Shown: positions 15,307-24,557, counted from the stretch's first letter. The stretch: 32,081 nucleotides of DNA from an uncultured Anaerobutyricum sp. (GCF_934307085.1 NZ_CAKRCF010000036.1:1-32081); one strand, 5' to 3'. Program-made: numbers and translations. The notes: generated from the sequence alone by a model not told the origin.

Positions 15307-17610
15307 ATGAATAAACATACAAAAATATTTTCAGAAAATAAAAAGGCAATTTTCTATTTTTTCACGGCATTTCTTATAGCGTGTATCGGTGTAACTCTAG
15401 CTTTCTATTTAAAAGGGAATCTGGGAGATGCAGAAAAGAATATCGGGAGAACGGTTTTTATAATAACAGAGGTAACAGTACTGTTTTTGATTTCGGTTGC
15501 AATCAAACATATACTGACAGGCAAAGTTAGTAAAAGCGTAGGAATATTATTTGTAGTAGTATTGGCGATGGTTTTTGCCTGGAATAGTTCTGGAATTCAG
15601 AAAGAAATAGCATTAAAGCCACAAAAGTTACGGACAACAGAGAGTGAATTTAAAAGATATAATATTAAGGACGGGCATTTTGTTGTAACAGAAATGAATC
15701 CTTATATTATAAAGATGATGGAGATAGGTTATCTTGACAATGTTGTAATACATTTTTCTAAGCCAACGTCACAAAAAGTACCAGCACGAGTTTGTTATAT
15801 TACAAAGAAAGGGCAGGAATTTGTTCCGGCTAGAAGAGTGCAGAGAAAAAGTGAAAAGGGAGATACACAAATCTATATACCTCTTAACATAAAAAATGTG
15901 AAAGGAATAAAAGTTGGTGTTGGAAGAAAAATCAATACACAATTTGACCTTGATTATATAGAAATTAATGGAAATTATCAGAATAGAATTTATCAGAGGA
16001 AAATATTGATGGCAAAATATTTTCTTATGTATATTGCATTGCCGGTATGCTATTTTGTATTGATAGCAGGAAAGAAATTACAAGAAAAAACAGATAAAAA
16101 TCTAATAGTTAGAATTTTGTCTTTCCCATTTGGGCTCGTATCTGTTCTATCCATATTTGTTTTATGTCTTGTAGTGAATCTTGTGGAATGGGTAAAAGTG
16201 ACTTGTGGAAATGTATCTTTTTCTACAATACTTCTTCAGATGACCAGTCCGATAAAAGGGACGGATAGTGGAATTATCAATAGTATTATCAAATCGGCAG
16301 TTGTGCCGCCATTGCTTATTACAGTAACAATAGTAGCGTGTTATCTGTTAATCATTCGAGGAATTTATTATTTAAATGATATTTCTGTAAAAAAGATTCC
16401 GGGATGGAGTAAGATAGGATTTCAAATAGTTATAATTCTGTTTTTATTGCATACAATACAGGTTCAGGGTGAAAACATTGGAATGTGGAAGTATATGGCA
16501 AGCGCAAAGGAGACATCTGCATTTTATAAAGAGAATTATGTAAGTCCAGATAAAACAAAACTTACCTTTCCTAAGAAGAAGCAGAATCTCATTTACATTT
16601 TTATGGAATCCATGGAAAGTAGTTATGCAGATAAAAATGATGGCGGTATTATGGACACAAACTATATTCCTAATCTTACAAGGCTGGCAAAAGAAAATGT
16701 TAGCTTTTCGGATAAAAAGCAAAGTAACTTAGGCGGACCAGTATGTCTTGAGGGAACTGCCTATACGGCCGGAGGACTTGTGGCACAAACATCTGCCATA
16801 AACTTAAAGGTAAAAAATGCAGGTACGATTTCTGATGTATTTTTACCCAACTTAACAACAATAGGAGATCTTCTAAATAAAGAAGGATATGAACAGGTAT
16901 TTTTATGCGGTAGTGATGGAGATTTTGCAGGAAGAGATGCTTATTTTAAAACACATAAAAAAACCAGAATAGAGGATTATAAGGCAGCAATTAAAGAAGG
17001 AGATATTCCGAAAGATTATAAAGTTTTCTGGGGCCATGAAGACAAAATCCTTTATGAAAGGGCGAAAAAGCAGTTAAATAAGCTCTCTTCGCAGAATAAA
17101 CCATTTAACCTTACAATGTTAACAGTAGATACACATTTTCCTAATGGATATCGTTGTAGTTTATGTAAAAAGCAGTATGATACAGACTATGCGGATGCAG
17201 TAGCCTGCGCAGATAGGCAGGTTTATAATTTTATAAAATGGATTAAACAACAGGATTTTTATAAAGATACGACAATAGTCATCGCAGGAGATCATACTTC
17301 AATGGTAGATACAGGTTCAAAATTTTGGAAAAACCTGAGTAAGGGAAATGGATACAGGCGTACAGTCTTTAATACAATTATTAATCCGCAATGTTCTTAT
17401 AAGAAAGCTGTTGAAGAAAATCGTAAATTTACAACCATGGATATGTTTCCGACGACATTAGCAGCATTAGGTGTCAAAATTAATGGAGAACGCCTGGGAT
17501 TAGGAACGAATATGTTCTCTGGAAAGGAAACACTAAGAGAAGAACTCGGAGCTAACTACATTAATAGTGAGCTTAAAAAAATGGATAAAGAATATAATTC
17601 TTTCTACTAA
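15307..17610 (+). CDS. LTA-synthase/phosphoglycerol-transferase-like sulfatase-fold membrane enzyme
   Basis: A 767-residue protein. The N-terminal half has about five membrane segments interrupted by an extracellular section (roughly residues 95-225). The C-terminal half is an alkaline-phosphatase-type domain facing outward. Metal and catalytic features are visible: NLIYIFMESMES with Glu434, the GTAYTAGGLVAQTS stretch that should hold the nucleophilic threonine, and AGDHTSM with Asp662-His663. Relatives transfer glycerol phosphate from phosphatidylglycerol to lipoteichoic acid or to glucans; the GTxxTAGG arrangement is closer to MdoB-type enzymes than to classical LtaS. Exact acceptor is unknown. 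The ribosome site is weak, so translation may depend on the amidase gene just upstream. Confidence 0.85.
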   Translation: MNKHTKIFSENKKAIFYFFTAFLIACIGVTLAFYLKGNLGDAEKNIGRTVFIITEVTVLFLISVAIKHILTGKVSKSVGILFVVVLAMVFAWNSSGIQKEIALKPQKLRTTESEFKRYNIKDGHFVVTEMNPYIIKMMEIGYLDNVVIHFSKPTSQKVPARVCYITKKGQEFVPARRVQRKSEKGDTQIYIPLNIKNVKGIKVGVGRKINTQFDLDYIEINGNYQNRIYQRKILMAKYFLMYIALPVCYFVLIAGKKLQEKTDKNLIVRILSFPFGLVSVLSIFVLCLVVNLVEWVKVTCGNVSFSTILLQMTSPIKGTDSGIINSIIKSAVVPPLLITVTIVACYLLIIRGIYYLNDISVKKIPGWSKIGFQIVIILFLLHTIQVQGENIGMWKYMASAKETSAFYKENYVSPDKTKLTFPKKKQNLIYIFMESMESSYADKNDGGIMDTNYIPNLTRLAKENVSFSDKKQSNLGGPVCLEGTAYTAGGLVAQTSAINLKVKNAGTISDVFLPNLTTIGDLLNKEGYEQVFLCGSDGDFAGRDAYFKTHKKTRIEDYKAAIKEGDIPKDYKVFWGHEDKILYERAKKQLNKLSSQNKPFNLTMLTVDTHFPNGYRCSLCKKQYDTDYADAVACADRQVYNFIKWIKQQDFYKDTTIVIAGDHTSMVDTGSKFWKNLSKGNGYRRTVFNTIINPQCSYKKAVEENRKFTTMDMFPTTLAALGVKINGERLGLGTNMFSGKETLREELGANYINSELKKMDKEYNSFY

Positions 17611-17909
17611 AATTCTAATTTGTCGAGTTGGTAACAGACGCCGCTGTGGACAGTCTTCTATCGGATTGCTCAAAAAACTAAACAGAGGAATTATTCTAAG
17701 ATTGCATTTTGTGACTTTGCGCTGTGGAATGTTGACTGTAACCTTGCGAGCTCGTTTTCGAGCAAGGTTGTCCTATCAGGCAACATGGAACGTTTAGCAC
17801 AACGGAACAAAATGCAATCTTAGAATAATTCTTCTGTTAGAAGTCATTGATGCAATCCGAACACAAGCTCCTCCACAGCGGCGTCTGTCCAGCCACACAA
17901 ATTAGAATT
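17611..17909. repeat. Large nested inverted-repeat element, copy 1
   Basis: This 299-base element fills the gap between the converging LTA-synthase-like gene and htpG. Terminal 13-base arms (17611-17623 and 17897-17909) are perfectly complementary. Next come perfect 16-base arms CAGACGCCGCTGTGGA (17635-17650) and their complement (17872-17887), then perfect 25-base arms (17688-17712 and 17807-17831), around a 94-base core (17713-17806) that is itself partly palindromic. A second copy lies after hflX with the inner part reversed. No transposase is present, so it is a MITE-like or invertible element. It may also serve as terminator for both genes. Confidence 0.9.
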
Positions 17910-19891
17910 TATTTTGTAAGAATTGCAAGTATTTTATTGGATCGTGCAACGAATGCGGTCATTTCTTCTGGTTTCAGAGGATGATTTGCCAGACGCGCAA
18001 GGTCATAAAGCTGCTGGCAGATTGTAGTAGTGTTCTCGCTTTCGTCATTGTTTAAAACATACTGAACTAAATCGTTATTCATGTTAAGGACGAGAGTTTC
18101 TCCTTCTGCACCAAGACCGGTGGAACTATTGCTCATTCCGTACATTTCCATCATTTCAGACATACGACGTGTCTGTTCAGAAACAGTAATCATAGAAGGC
18201 ATATCAGCATTTTTCAGTTTTTCAACCTTTACGATTAAGTTCTCAACACCTGTTGCCTTTTTGAACTTCTCAGAAAGTTTTTCTGTAAGTTCTTTTTCTT
18301 CGTTTTCATCGATAGTTTCCTTGAAGTTATCTGTCAGTTCAGAATCAATACGCAGGAATTTTACTTCTGGATTTCTTTGCTCTAAGTGAGTAATAAAAGT
18401 AGTATCAATCTGATGTGTCAGATAAATTGCGTCAATTTCCTGTTCTTTGAACATGTTAATGTACTGAGACTGTGCAACTTCGTCTGTAATATAGAAAACA
18501 TTGTTTTCGTATTTTTCTTTACCAGCTTCAAGGTAATCTGGAAGTGTCACATATTTGCCTTCCATGTTCTTGAAGATGATGTAATCTTTCATCTTATCGT
18601 TGAACTTCTCGTCACGGATGCATCCAAACTTGATAAATGGGCTGATGTCATCCCAGTATTTTTCATAGTTTTCACGGTCGGTCTTGCACATCCCAGAAAG
18701 CTTTTCAGCTACTTTCTTAGTGATATAATTAGAAATCTTCTTAACAAAACCATCATTCTGTAATGCACTTCTTGATACGTTCAGTGGAAGGTCTGGACAG
18801 TCAATGCATCCTTTTAATAATAAGAGGTATTCAGGAATAACTTCTTTAATGTTGTCTGCGATAAATACCTGATTATTGTATAACTTGATTGTTCCCTCGA
18901 TTGTATCGTATTTTGTATTGATTTTAGGGAAGTAAAGGATACCTTTTAAGTTAAATGGATAATCCATATTCAGATGAATCCAGAATAAAGGCTCTTTATA
19001 ATCGTGGAATACATCACGGTAAAATTCCTTATATTCTTCATCAGTACAGTCATTTGGATGTTTTGTCCATAATGGGTGAATCTGGTTAATTGGTTTAGGT
19101 GTATCATCTTCCTCCTCTTCCTCCTCTTCAAGAGTTACCTCAGAATCCCCATTTTCTGTATCCGTATTTTCGTCTTTGGCATCTGCATCTTTAGCATCAA
19201 CATCAATAACTTTTTCTTCAGCAGACTTTTTAGCAGCTTCTTCCGCCTTTTTCTCTTCTTCTTCCTCATTCACAAAATAAATCTCGACTGGCATGAAAGA
19301 ACAATATTTATTAAGAACTTCACGACAACGGTATTCGTTACAGAATTCGTAGCTTTCATCATTAAGGTAAAGAGTGATTGTTGTACCACGTTCTGCTTTG
19401 TCGCCATCTTCCATATCAAATTCTGTGCCGCCGTCGCATTCCCAGTGAACTGGTGTAGCCCCTTCTTTATAAGAGAGAGTATCGATAGTAACTTTATCGG
19501 CAACCATAAATGCAGAATAGAACCCAAGTCCAAAGTGACCGATAATCTGCTCATCACTTGCTTTGTCTTTGTACTGTTCCATGAAAGCGGCAGCACCAGA
19601 AAAAGCAATCTGGTTGATATATTCGTCTACTTCATTCTCAGTCATACCAATACCATTATCAATAAAGGTAAGGGTCTTGTCTGTAGGATTAATACGAACT
19701 TCTACTTTGTACTTTTCATCATCTGCTTCTTCAAATTCGCCCATAACAGAAAGCTTCTTCAGCTTTGTTACAGCATCACATCCGTTACTTACTAATTCAC
19801 GAATGAAAATATCGTGGTCAGAATAGAGCCACTTCTTTATAATAGGAAAAATATTTTCACTGTTAATTGATAAACTTCCCTGTTTAGCCAT
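17909..19891 (-). CDS. htpG: Chaperone HtpG (Hsp90 family) with an acidic linker
   Basis: A 660-residue ATP-dependent chaperone. The N-terminal ATPase domain shows the Bergerat-fold motifs IRELVSNGCDA (30-40), DNGIGM (78-83) and IGHFGLGFYSAF (117-128). The middle domain begins with INQIHPLWTK near residue 268. Between them lies a 58-residue highly charged segment (about 209-266) rich in Glu, Asp and Lys, at the position of the eukaryotic Hsp90 charged linker; most bacterial HtpG lack it. The start is set at 19891 (MAKQGSLSIN) since AAGGAG lies at good spacing, while the ATG at 19900 would touch it. A perfect CIRCE lies upstream, so HrcA control is likely. Confidence 0.95.
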   Translation of the reverse strand: MAKQGSLSINSENIFPIIKKWLYSDHDIFIRELVSNGCDAVTKLKKLSVMGEFEEADDEKYKVEVRINPTDKTLTFIDNGIGMTENEVDEYINQIAFSGAAAFMEQYKDKASDEQIIGHFGLGFYSAFMVADKVTIDTLSYKEGATPVHWECDGGTEFDMEDGDKAERGTTITLYLNDESYEFCNEYRCREVLNKYCSFMPVEIYFVNEEEEEKKAEEAAKKSAEEKVIDVDAKDADAKDENTDTENGDSEVTLEEEEEEEDDTPKPINQIHPLWTKHPNDCTDEEYKEFYRDVFHDYKEPLFWIHLNMDYPFNLKGILYFPKINTKYDTIEGTIKLYNNQVFIADNIKEVIPEYLLLLKGCIDCPDLPLNVSRSALQNDGFVKKISNYITKKVAEKLSGMCKTDRENYEKYWDDISPFIKFGCIRDEKFNDKMKDYIIFKNMEGKYVTLPDYLEAGKEKYENNVFYITDEVAQSQYINMFKEQEIDAIYLTHQIDTTFITHLEQRNPEVKFLRIDSELTDNFKETIDENEEKELTEKLSEKFKKATGVENLIVKVEKLKNADMPSMITVSEQTRRMSEMMEMYGMSNSSTGLGAEGETLVLNMNNDLVQYVLNNDESENTTTICQQLYDLARLANHPLKPEEMTAFVARSNKILAILTK

Positions 19892-20002
19892 AATTGCCAT
19901 CTCCTTAAAAAAAATTATATAAATGTAGAACAATATTCCGCAAATTAAGATAATACTTCTATTTGGAATAGTTGTCTTTGTATTTTTATCAATACCATTC
20001 TT

Positions 20003-20031
20003 ATACTAATACCAGTTTTCATGAATGTCAA
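20003..20031 (-). promoter_or_regulatory. htpG promoter
   Basis: On the minus strand, TTGACA (20031-20026), a 17-base spacer and TAGTAT (20008-20003). The CIRCE lies 7 bases upstream of the -35. Confidence 0.75.
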
Positions 20032-20038
20032 GAGAAAA

Positions 20039-20065
20039 TTAGCACTCATTCAAAAAGAGTGCTAA
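20039..20065. promoter_or_regulatory. CIRCE element (HrcA operator)
   Basis: TTAGCACTC (20039-20047), 9 bases, GAGTGCTAA (20057-20065): a perfect match to the consensus. It sits midway between the divergent htpG and reductase genes, 147 bases from the start codon of each. Position next to the htpG -35 suggests control of htpG by HrcA. The reductase could also be affected. Confidence 0.95.
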
Positions 20066-20132
20066 CAAATAAACATAGTTAACAGGATTACTATTTAATT
20101 TATTATCTCTTTTTCAGGTATGAAAAATATGA

Positions 20133-20138
20133 TATAAT
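20133..20138 (+). promoter_or_regulatory. -10 element of the sulfite/nitrite reductase gene
   Basis: TATAAT (20133-20138), about 75 bases before the start codon; the -35 is poor, which suggests an activator or a weak promoter. Confidence 0.5.
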
Positions 20139-20211
20139 TTTACTTGTTATTGCTAGAAGAGAGTCATAATGAGTCATAGAGAAATAGTAGAAAGAGAGGG
20201 CTGGTTAAAAT

Positions 20212-21837
20212 ATGAATCAGGATTTGATCAAAGAATTTAAAGCCGATTTAAAAGATTTCAGGGAAATGACAGAGAAATTTTACGAGAAAGAAGTCAGTGT
20301 GAAGGATTACAAAGGTTTTTCTGGAGGATTCGGAAGTTACGCACAAAAAGGTGGAGAGGCAAGTATGCTTCGTCTACGTATGCCTGGTGGTAGAGTGACA
20401 AAGGAAAAGTTAAAGTTTCTTGTAGATTCTATTGAAAAATATGATGTGAAAAGAGTGCATATCACAACTTGTCAGACGGTACAGTTTCATGATTTAGGTG
20501 CAAAAGCGGTCGGTGATATTATGGAACAGGCGATGGAAGTTGGGATTGTTACACGCGGAGGGGGTGGAGATTTTCCTAGAAATACTATGGTATCACCGCT
20601 TTCTGGAGTAGAGCAGGGAGAATATTTTGATGTGCTTCCTTATGCCGAAAAAGCATCAGATTATCTGATGGGAATTATCAAGACAGTTAAGCTTCCAAGG
20701 AAATTAAAAGTGGGTTTTTCTAATTCCCCCGCAAATGTAACGCATGCAACTTTCAGAGATCTCGGTTTTGTAGCAAAAGAAAATGGATGCTTTGATGTAT
20801 ATAGTGCAGGAGGGCTTGGAAATAATTATCGTATGGGTGTAAAGGTTGCAGAGGATGCAAAACCGACAGAGGTTCTTTATTATGTAGAAGCGATGGTACG
20901 AACATTTACTACTTACGGTAATTATGAAAGTCGTGCAAAATCAAGAACAAGGTATATGCAGGAGACATTAGGTATAGATGGATATCAGAGAGCCTATCAG
21001 GAAAAGCTTGAGGAAGTAAAAACAGAATGTAAGGGTTCTCTGCTTATAGAGATAGAAGATAAAATAAAGGAACAAGGGAATAGTAATGTAACAGAAAAAG
21101 GAATAAAAGATTTTTCAGAGAAAACAGTGGAAAATCAGCAGAAGACGACTGATAGATATCCGCAAAAAGAAGCCGCATCTCAGCGTATTATGGTACAGAA
21201 ACAGAAAGGGTTATATGCGGTAGCATATCATCCTATTGGTGGAATTGTTCCAACAGAGAAATTTGGAGAAATTTATGAAATAATCAAAAATATTGATAAT
21301 GCAGAAGTTCGAATTGCTCCAGATGAGACACTTTATATTATTAATTTGAATGCACTACAGTCTGAAAAGGTAGCAGCGATAACAGAAGACGGGGCAAAAA
21401 ATCTTTTTGAAACATCAGTATCCTGTATTGGAAGTACCGTATGTCAGATTGGCCTTAGAGATTCTCAGGGGTTGCTTGCAAGTATTATAAAAGCTGTGGA
21501 GCCATATCATTTTGCAGATGGAGTTCTTCCAAGAATTCATATTTCTGGTTGTACATCTTCTTGTGGAACACATCAAATTGGACAGCTTGGTTTTCATGGG
21601 GCATCAAAGCGGATAGATGGAAAAATGCAGTCTGCATTTGCTTTTCACGTAAATGGACAGGAAGAACAAGGAAAAGAACATTTTGGAGATGAATGGGGGA
21701 TAATGGCTGCAGAGGCTATTCCTACTTTTTTTGTAGAACTTGGACAGTTGATTTCTAAGGAAAACCTTACATATGATACATGGTATGCTAAAAATCCCGA
21801 AATACTCAAAAAAATAGCAGAAAAATATCTTAAATAG
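20212..21837 (+). CDS. Siroheme-dependent sulfite/nitrite reductase family protein
   Basis: A 541-residue enzyme of the nitrite/sulfite reductase family, which carries out six-electron reduction of sulfite to sulfide or nitrite to ammonia at a coupled siroheme-[4Fe-4S] centre. Two ferredoxin-like half domains are seen, the first around residues 45-105 (MLRLRMPGGRVTKEKLKFLV), the second from about 335. The cluster motif is complete: Cys405, Cys411 (CIGSTVC) and Cys447, Cys451 (CTSSC). A hydrophilic, Glu/Lys/Gln-rich section at about 275-325 is probably a flexible insertion. No partner flavoprotein or siroheme synthesis gene is adjacent, so electron donor (likely ferredoxin) and substrate are undecided. 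It is divergent from htpG. Confidence 0.88.
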   Translation: MNQDLIKEFKADLKDFREMTEKFYEKEVSVKDYKGFSGGFGSYAQKGGEASMLRLRMPGGRVTKEKLKFLVDSIEKYDVKRVHITTCQTVQFHDLGAKAVGDIMEQAMEVGIVTRGGGGDFPRNTMVSPLSGVEQGEYFDVLPYAEKASDYLMGIIKTVKLPRKLKVGFSNSPANVTHATFRDLGFVAKENGCFDVYSAGGLGNNYRMGVKVAEDAKPTEVLYYVEAMVRTFTTYGNYESRAKSRTRYMQETLGIDGYQRAYQEKLEEVKTECKGSLLIEIEDKIKEQGNSNVTEKGIKDFSEKTVENQQKTTDRYPQKEAASQRIMVQKQKGLYAVAYHPIGGIVPTEKFGEIYEIIKNIDNAEVRIAPDETLYIINLNALQSEKVAAITEDGAKNLFETSVSCIGSTVCQIGLRDSQGLLASIIKAVEPYHFADGVLPRIHISGCTSSCGTHQIGQLGFHGASKRIDGKMQSAFAFHVNGQEEQGKEHFGDEWGIMAAEAIPTFFVELGQLISKENLTYDTWYAKNPEILKKIAEKYLK

Positions 21838-21864
21838 GAATTTGTGAGGCTATGTAAACAGACG

Positions 21865-21899
21865 AACCCTAGAGCATTTTTCAAACACGCTCTAGGGTT
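21865..21899. repeat. Short palindromic repeat, copy C (terminator-like)
   Basis: An intact copy with a longer stem: AACCCTAGAGC at 21865-21875 pairs with the complement at 21889-21899, 11 bp in all. It is preceded by AACAGACG and followed by a T-rich stretch, 27 bases after the reductase stop, so it probably ends that transcript. Confidence 0.8.
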
Positions 21900-21963
21900 T
21901 ATCTATTTACTTGAATTTCACAAATTAATTTATAACAATATCTGGTTGTCATCTATTTGAACA

Positions 21964-22020
21964 ACAACTCTATAGAAAGCTGCAAACATCTTGCTAAAGG
22001 GATAGAGGTTGTTTTAATAA
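21964..22020 (+). other. Inverted repeat upstream of the sortase promoter
   Basis: AACAACTCTAT (21964-21974) pairs with ATAGAGGTTGTT (22003-22014) with one bulged base and is followed by a T-rich run. The right arm overlaps the sortase -35. It may be a second terminator or a leader element. Confidence 0.4.
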
Positions 22021-22044
22021 TTTTATTATGGTATTATTACCATA
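22010..22044 (+). promoter_or_regulatory. Promoter with palindromic operator for the sortase-pilin pair
   Basis: TTGTTT (22010-22015), 16 bases, TATTAT (22032-22037). The -10 lies inside a perfect palindrome TATGGTATTATTACCATA (22027-22044), a likely regulator site. The regulator is not identifiable here. Confidence 0.55.
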
Positions 22045-22082
22045 TAAGACCTTGAAAAAGTGAAAAAAGACAGGTTGGGAAA

Positions 22083-22940
22083 ATGAAAAGTAAGATATTA
22101 GGAATATTGATTACCCTGTTTTTTGCAGGTGGATATATAATCTTGAATTATCCGGTATTTGGAACCTTATATAATCAGGTTCGAGGAGAGAAAGTACTCA
22201 AGTCTTATGATGAAGCAGTACAGACTATTGATGAAGGAAAACGACAGAAATATTTAAAAGAAGCACAGGACTATAACAAGATGTTAATAGAGGATAATCC
22301 ACAGCTTTCAGATGCATTTTCACAGGAAGAAAAGAAAGCAGACAGTGCCTATAATCATGTTTTAAATATGGAAGAAAGTGGTGTGATGGGAGCGTTGGAG
22401 ATTCCAAAGATTTCTGTTTATCTTCCGATTTATCATGGGACATCACAGGAAGTGCTTGAAAGAGGAGTTGGACATTTAGAAGGAACATCCATACCAATAG
22501 GGGGAAAGGATACACATGCAGTTTTGACGGGGCACAGAGGGCTTCCAAGTGCAGAGCTTTTTTCAAATTTAGATCAGTTAGAAAGAAATGATAAATTTTA
22601 TATTCATATTCTTGGTGAGATATTGGCTTATAAGGTATTTAATGTAGAGACAGTAAGACCAGAAGAGACAGGGCATCTTGCGATTGCAAAGGGGCAGGAC
22701 AGAGTTACTCTGGTTACATGTACACCGTATGGAATTAATACGCATCGTTTATTGATTCATGCCAAGAGGATTCCATATACAGATCAAAATACGAATTCGG
22801 AAAAGAGTACTCTATGGAAATGGTTATTAAAACAGAGAGTTTTTCTGGTTTCCACAGCAGTTGGACTGTTACTTCTTTCTAGTTTTATTCGTTCAAGAAA
22901 AAAGAAGAAAAAGAAGAAACCAGAAATAAAGATATCATAG
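22083..22940 (+). CDS. Class C sortase (pilin polymerase)
   Basis: A 285-residue membrane transpeptidase that joins pilin subunits. There is an N-terminal membrane anchor (about residues 5-22), a catalytic domain with His151 (TGHRG), Cys213 (TLVTCTPYG) and Arg222 (NTHRLL), and a second hydrophobic helix near 249-268 followed by a very basic tail. Two membrane segments and the CTPYGINTHRLL stretch are typical of class C. The DNPQLSDAF stretch (71-79) is where the active-site lid of class C enzymes lies. The pilin gene follows 29 bases later, so it is the natural substrate. Confidence 0.93.
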   Translation: MKSKILGILITLFFAGGYIILNYPVFGTLYNQVRGEKVLKSYDEAVQTIDEGKRQKYLKEAQDYNKMLIEDNPQLSDAFSQEEKKADSAYNHVLNMEESGVMGALEIPKISVYLPIYHGTSQEVLERGVGHLEGTSIPIGGKDTHAVLTGHRGLPSAELFSNLDQLERNDKFYIHILGEILAYKVFNVETVRPEETGHLAIAKGQDRVTLVTCTPYGINTHRLLIHAKRIPYTDQNTNSEKSTLWKWLLKQRVFLVSTAVGLLLLSSFIRSRKKKKKKKPEIKIS

Positions 22941-22969
22941 ATTAATGATTATAAAAGGAGGCAGTGTTG

Positions 22970-24493
22970 ATGAATTCTAACATCGGAAAAAGATGCAGCG
23001 AATTTCTTGTAACATTTTTTGCAGTGTTTACATTGATAGCAGGTTTGTTGATACCCACGCAGATTAAAGCAGCTAGTTATGATAAGAATCAAAAGGGAAG
23101 CATTAAGATTAATTTGAATGATGTAAAGGTTAATGGAAAAGTAACGAATAAAAAAGGCGTTGCTGTTAATATTTATCAGGTGGCTGCTGCAAATCATGAT
23201 GGAGTAAATCTTTCTTTTAAAATTGCGAATTCACTTGAATCTACAGGGGTCAATGTTAATGATATTACGACAAGTGAGAAGAATTTAAATGCAGCTAAGA
23301 AATTATCTGCTGCGATTGATAAATCTGGCATTAAGGCTACAACCAAAAAGACAGACGCGGATGGTGTGGTTGGATTTAAAGATTTACCACAGGGAATGTA
23401 TTTGGTGGAAGAAGTAGATGGGGCATCTTACGGAACTTTTTCTCCGTTTTTAGTTGCAATTCCTTATATGGAAGATGGACAGAATTGGATTTATGATGTG
23501 GAGACCCATACAAAGGGATCAAGTAATGAACAGGGTTCTCTTGAAGTTACAAAGGATTTAGTCTATATTGATTCGGAAACAGGAAAGCAGTATCATCTGC
23601 AGGCTCCAGATTCTTATGAGGAGAATGGGAAAACTGTTCCAGGAGCAAGATACTATGTAGGGCTGTTCTGTGATGAAGATGGAATGATTCCTTATGGTAA
23701 GGATTATGTGAAGAGTCTTGATTTTAGTGGAAGTACCAGTGCAACTGTAAAGTATGATAATCTTCCAGATGGAACTTATTATTTATTTGAAACAGATGAG
23801 AATGGTACACCGTATGCAATGAATAAGGTGCATACAGATCAATATAAGAGAACATATAAATGTGTTGTAAAAGGAACATCAGATAATAAGATACAATTCC
23901 AGGGACACCCACAGAAAAATATGAATATCAGTAATGTTTTTGCAGAGGTTCCAGATAAGTTCTTGATCGTAGGTGAGCTGTCTATTAAGAAGAGAGTTCT
24001 TGATGAAAATGGTCAGGAGACAACGACGAATGATACATTTTATGCTTCTGTTTATACGCAGAATGGTTCAGGGGATAACATAGAAAGAGAACTTATACAG
24101 ACTGTACAGTTGCAGCAGAATGATACAGTTACTATTTCTGTGCCGATTAATCAGGATGCATCAAAACCAACGAATATTTATGTTGAAGAAACAGATGCAG
24201 AGGGTAATACAATTGATCCAGACAACTTTGATTATACAATCAGTGGTGAGGGAAATGTTGAATTATCTATGGATGTTACAGAGGAAAGTATAACTCTTAC
24301 AAATAAGATAAAAGGTGAAGAATCTTCTGAAGAAGAGACTACATCAACAGAAAAAGAAACAACAAAGAAGTCTAAAAAGTCCAGGAATGGAAAAACAGGC
24401 GATAATACTCCAATTGTAAAATGGATTGTCATTGGAGCGATAGCAGCAGTTGTAATTATTTTCTTAGTAGGAAGAAAAAAGAAAAGTGAATAA
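22970..24493 (+). CDS. Pilin backbone-like surface protein with non-canonical sorting motif
   Basis: A 507-residue exported protein. A signal peptide spans about residues 1-35. Three CnaB-like segments are marked by FKDLPQGMYLVEE (136-148), YDNLPDGTYYLFETD (262-276) and IYVEETD (403-409). A pilin-type motif, WIYDVETHTK (173-182), keeps Trp, Val and the polymerising Lys182 of WxxxVxVYPK. The C-terminal sorting signal is NGKTG (473-477) followed by a membrane helix and RKKK; Leu and Pro of LPxTG are missing. A Ser/Thr/Glu/Lys stalk precedes it. The start at 22970 is chosen because AAAGGAGG lies 8 bases upstream; GTG at 22964 is too close. It forms a two-gene operon with the sortase. Confidence 0.88.
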   Translation: MNSNIGKRCSEFLVTFFAVFTLIAGLLIPTQIKAASYDKNQKGSIKINLNDVKVNGKVTNKKGVAVNIYQVAAANHDGVNLSFKIANSLESTGVNVNDITTSEKNLNAAKKLSAAIDKSGIKATTKKTDADGVVGFKDLPQGMYLVEEVDGASYGTFSPFLVAIPYMEDGQNWIYDVETHTKGSSNEQGSLEVTKDLVYIDSETGKQYHLQAPDSYEENGKTVPGARYYVGLFCDEDGMIPYGKDYVKSLDFSGSTSATVKYDNLPDGTYYLFETDENGTPYAMNKVHTDQYKRTYKCVVKGTSDNKIQFQGHPQKNMNISNVFAEVPDKFLIVGELSIKKRVLDENGQETTTNDTFYASVYTQNGSGDNIERELIQTVQLQQNDTVTISVPINQDASKPTNIYVEETDAEGNTIDPDNFDYTISGEGNVELSMDVTEESITLTNKIKGEESSEEETTSTEKETTKKSKKSRNGKTGDNTPIVKWIVIGAIAAVVIIFLVGRKKKSE

Positions 24494-24557
24494 AATGCGA
24501 GATGAGTCTCATATATAGATAGTGATATCTCTTTAATTTATTGGGTGAATAACAGAC

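Noticed and set aside
17567..17797. Plus-strand 76-codon frame overlapping the LTA-synthase-like gene end and the inverted repeat
   Set aside because: It starts inside another gene, has no ribosome site, and is in a different frame from the one shared by both element copies.
19076..19795. Long plus-strand open frame of 239 codons inside htpG
   Set aside because: It is antisense to htpG, its translation is Phe/Ile-rich as expected from the complement of a Glu/Asp/Lys-rich region, and it has no ribosome site.
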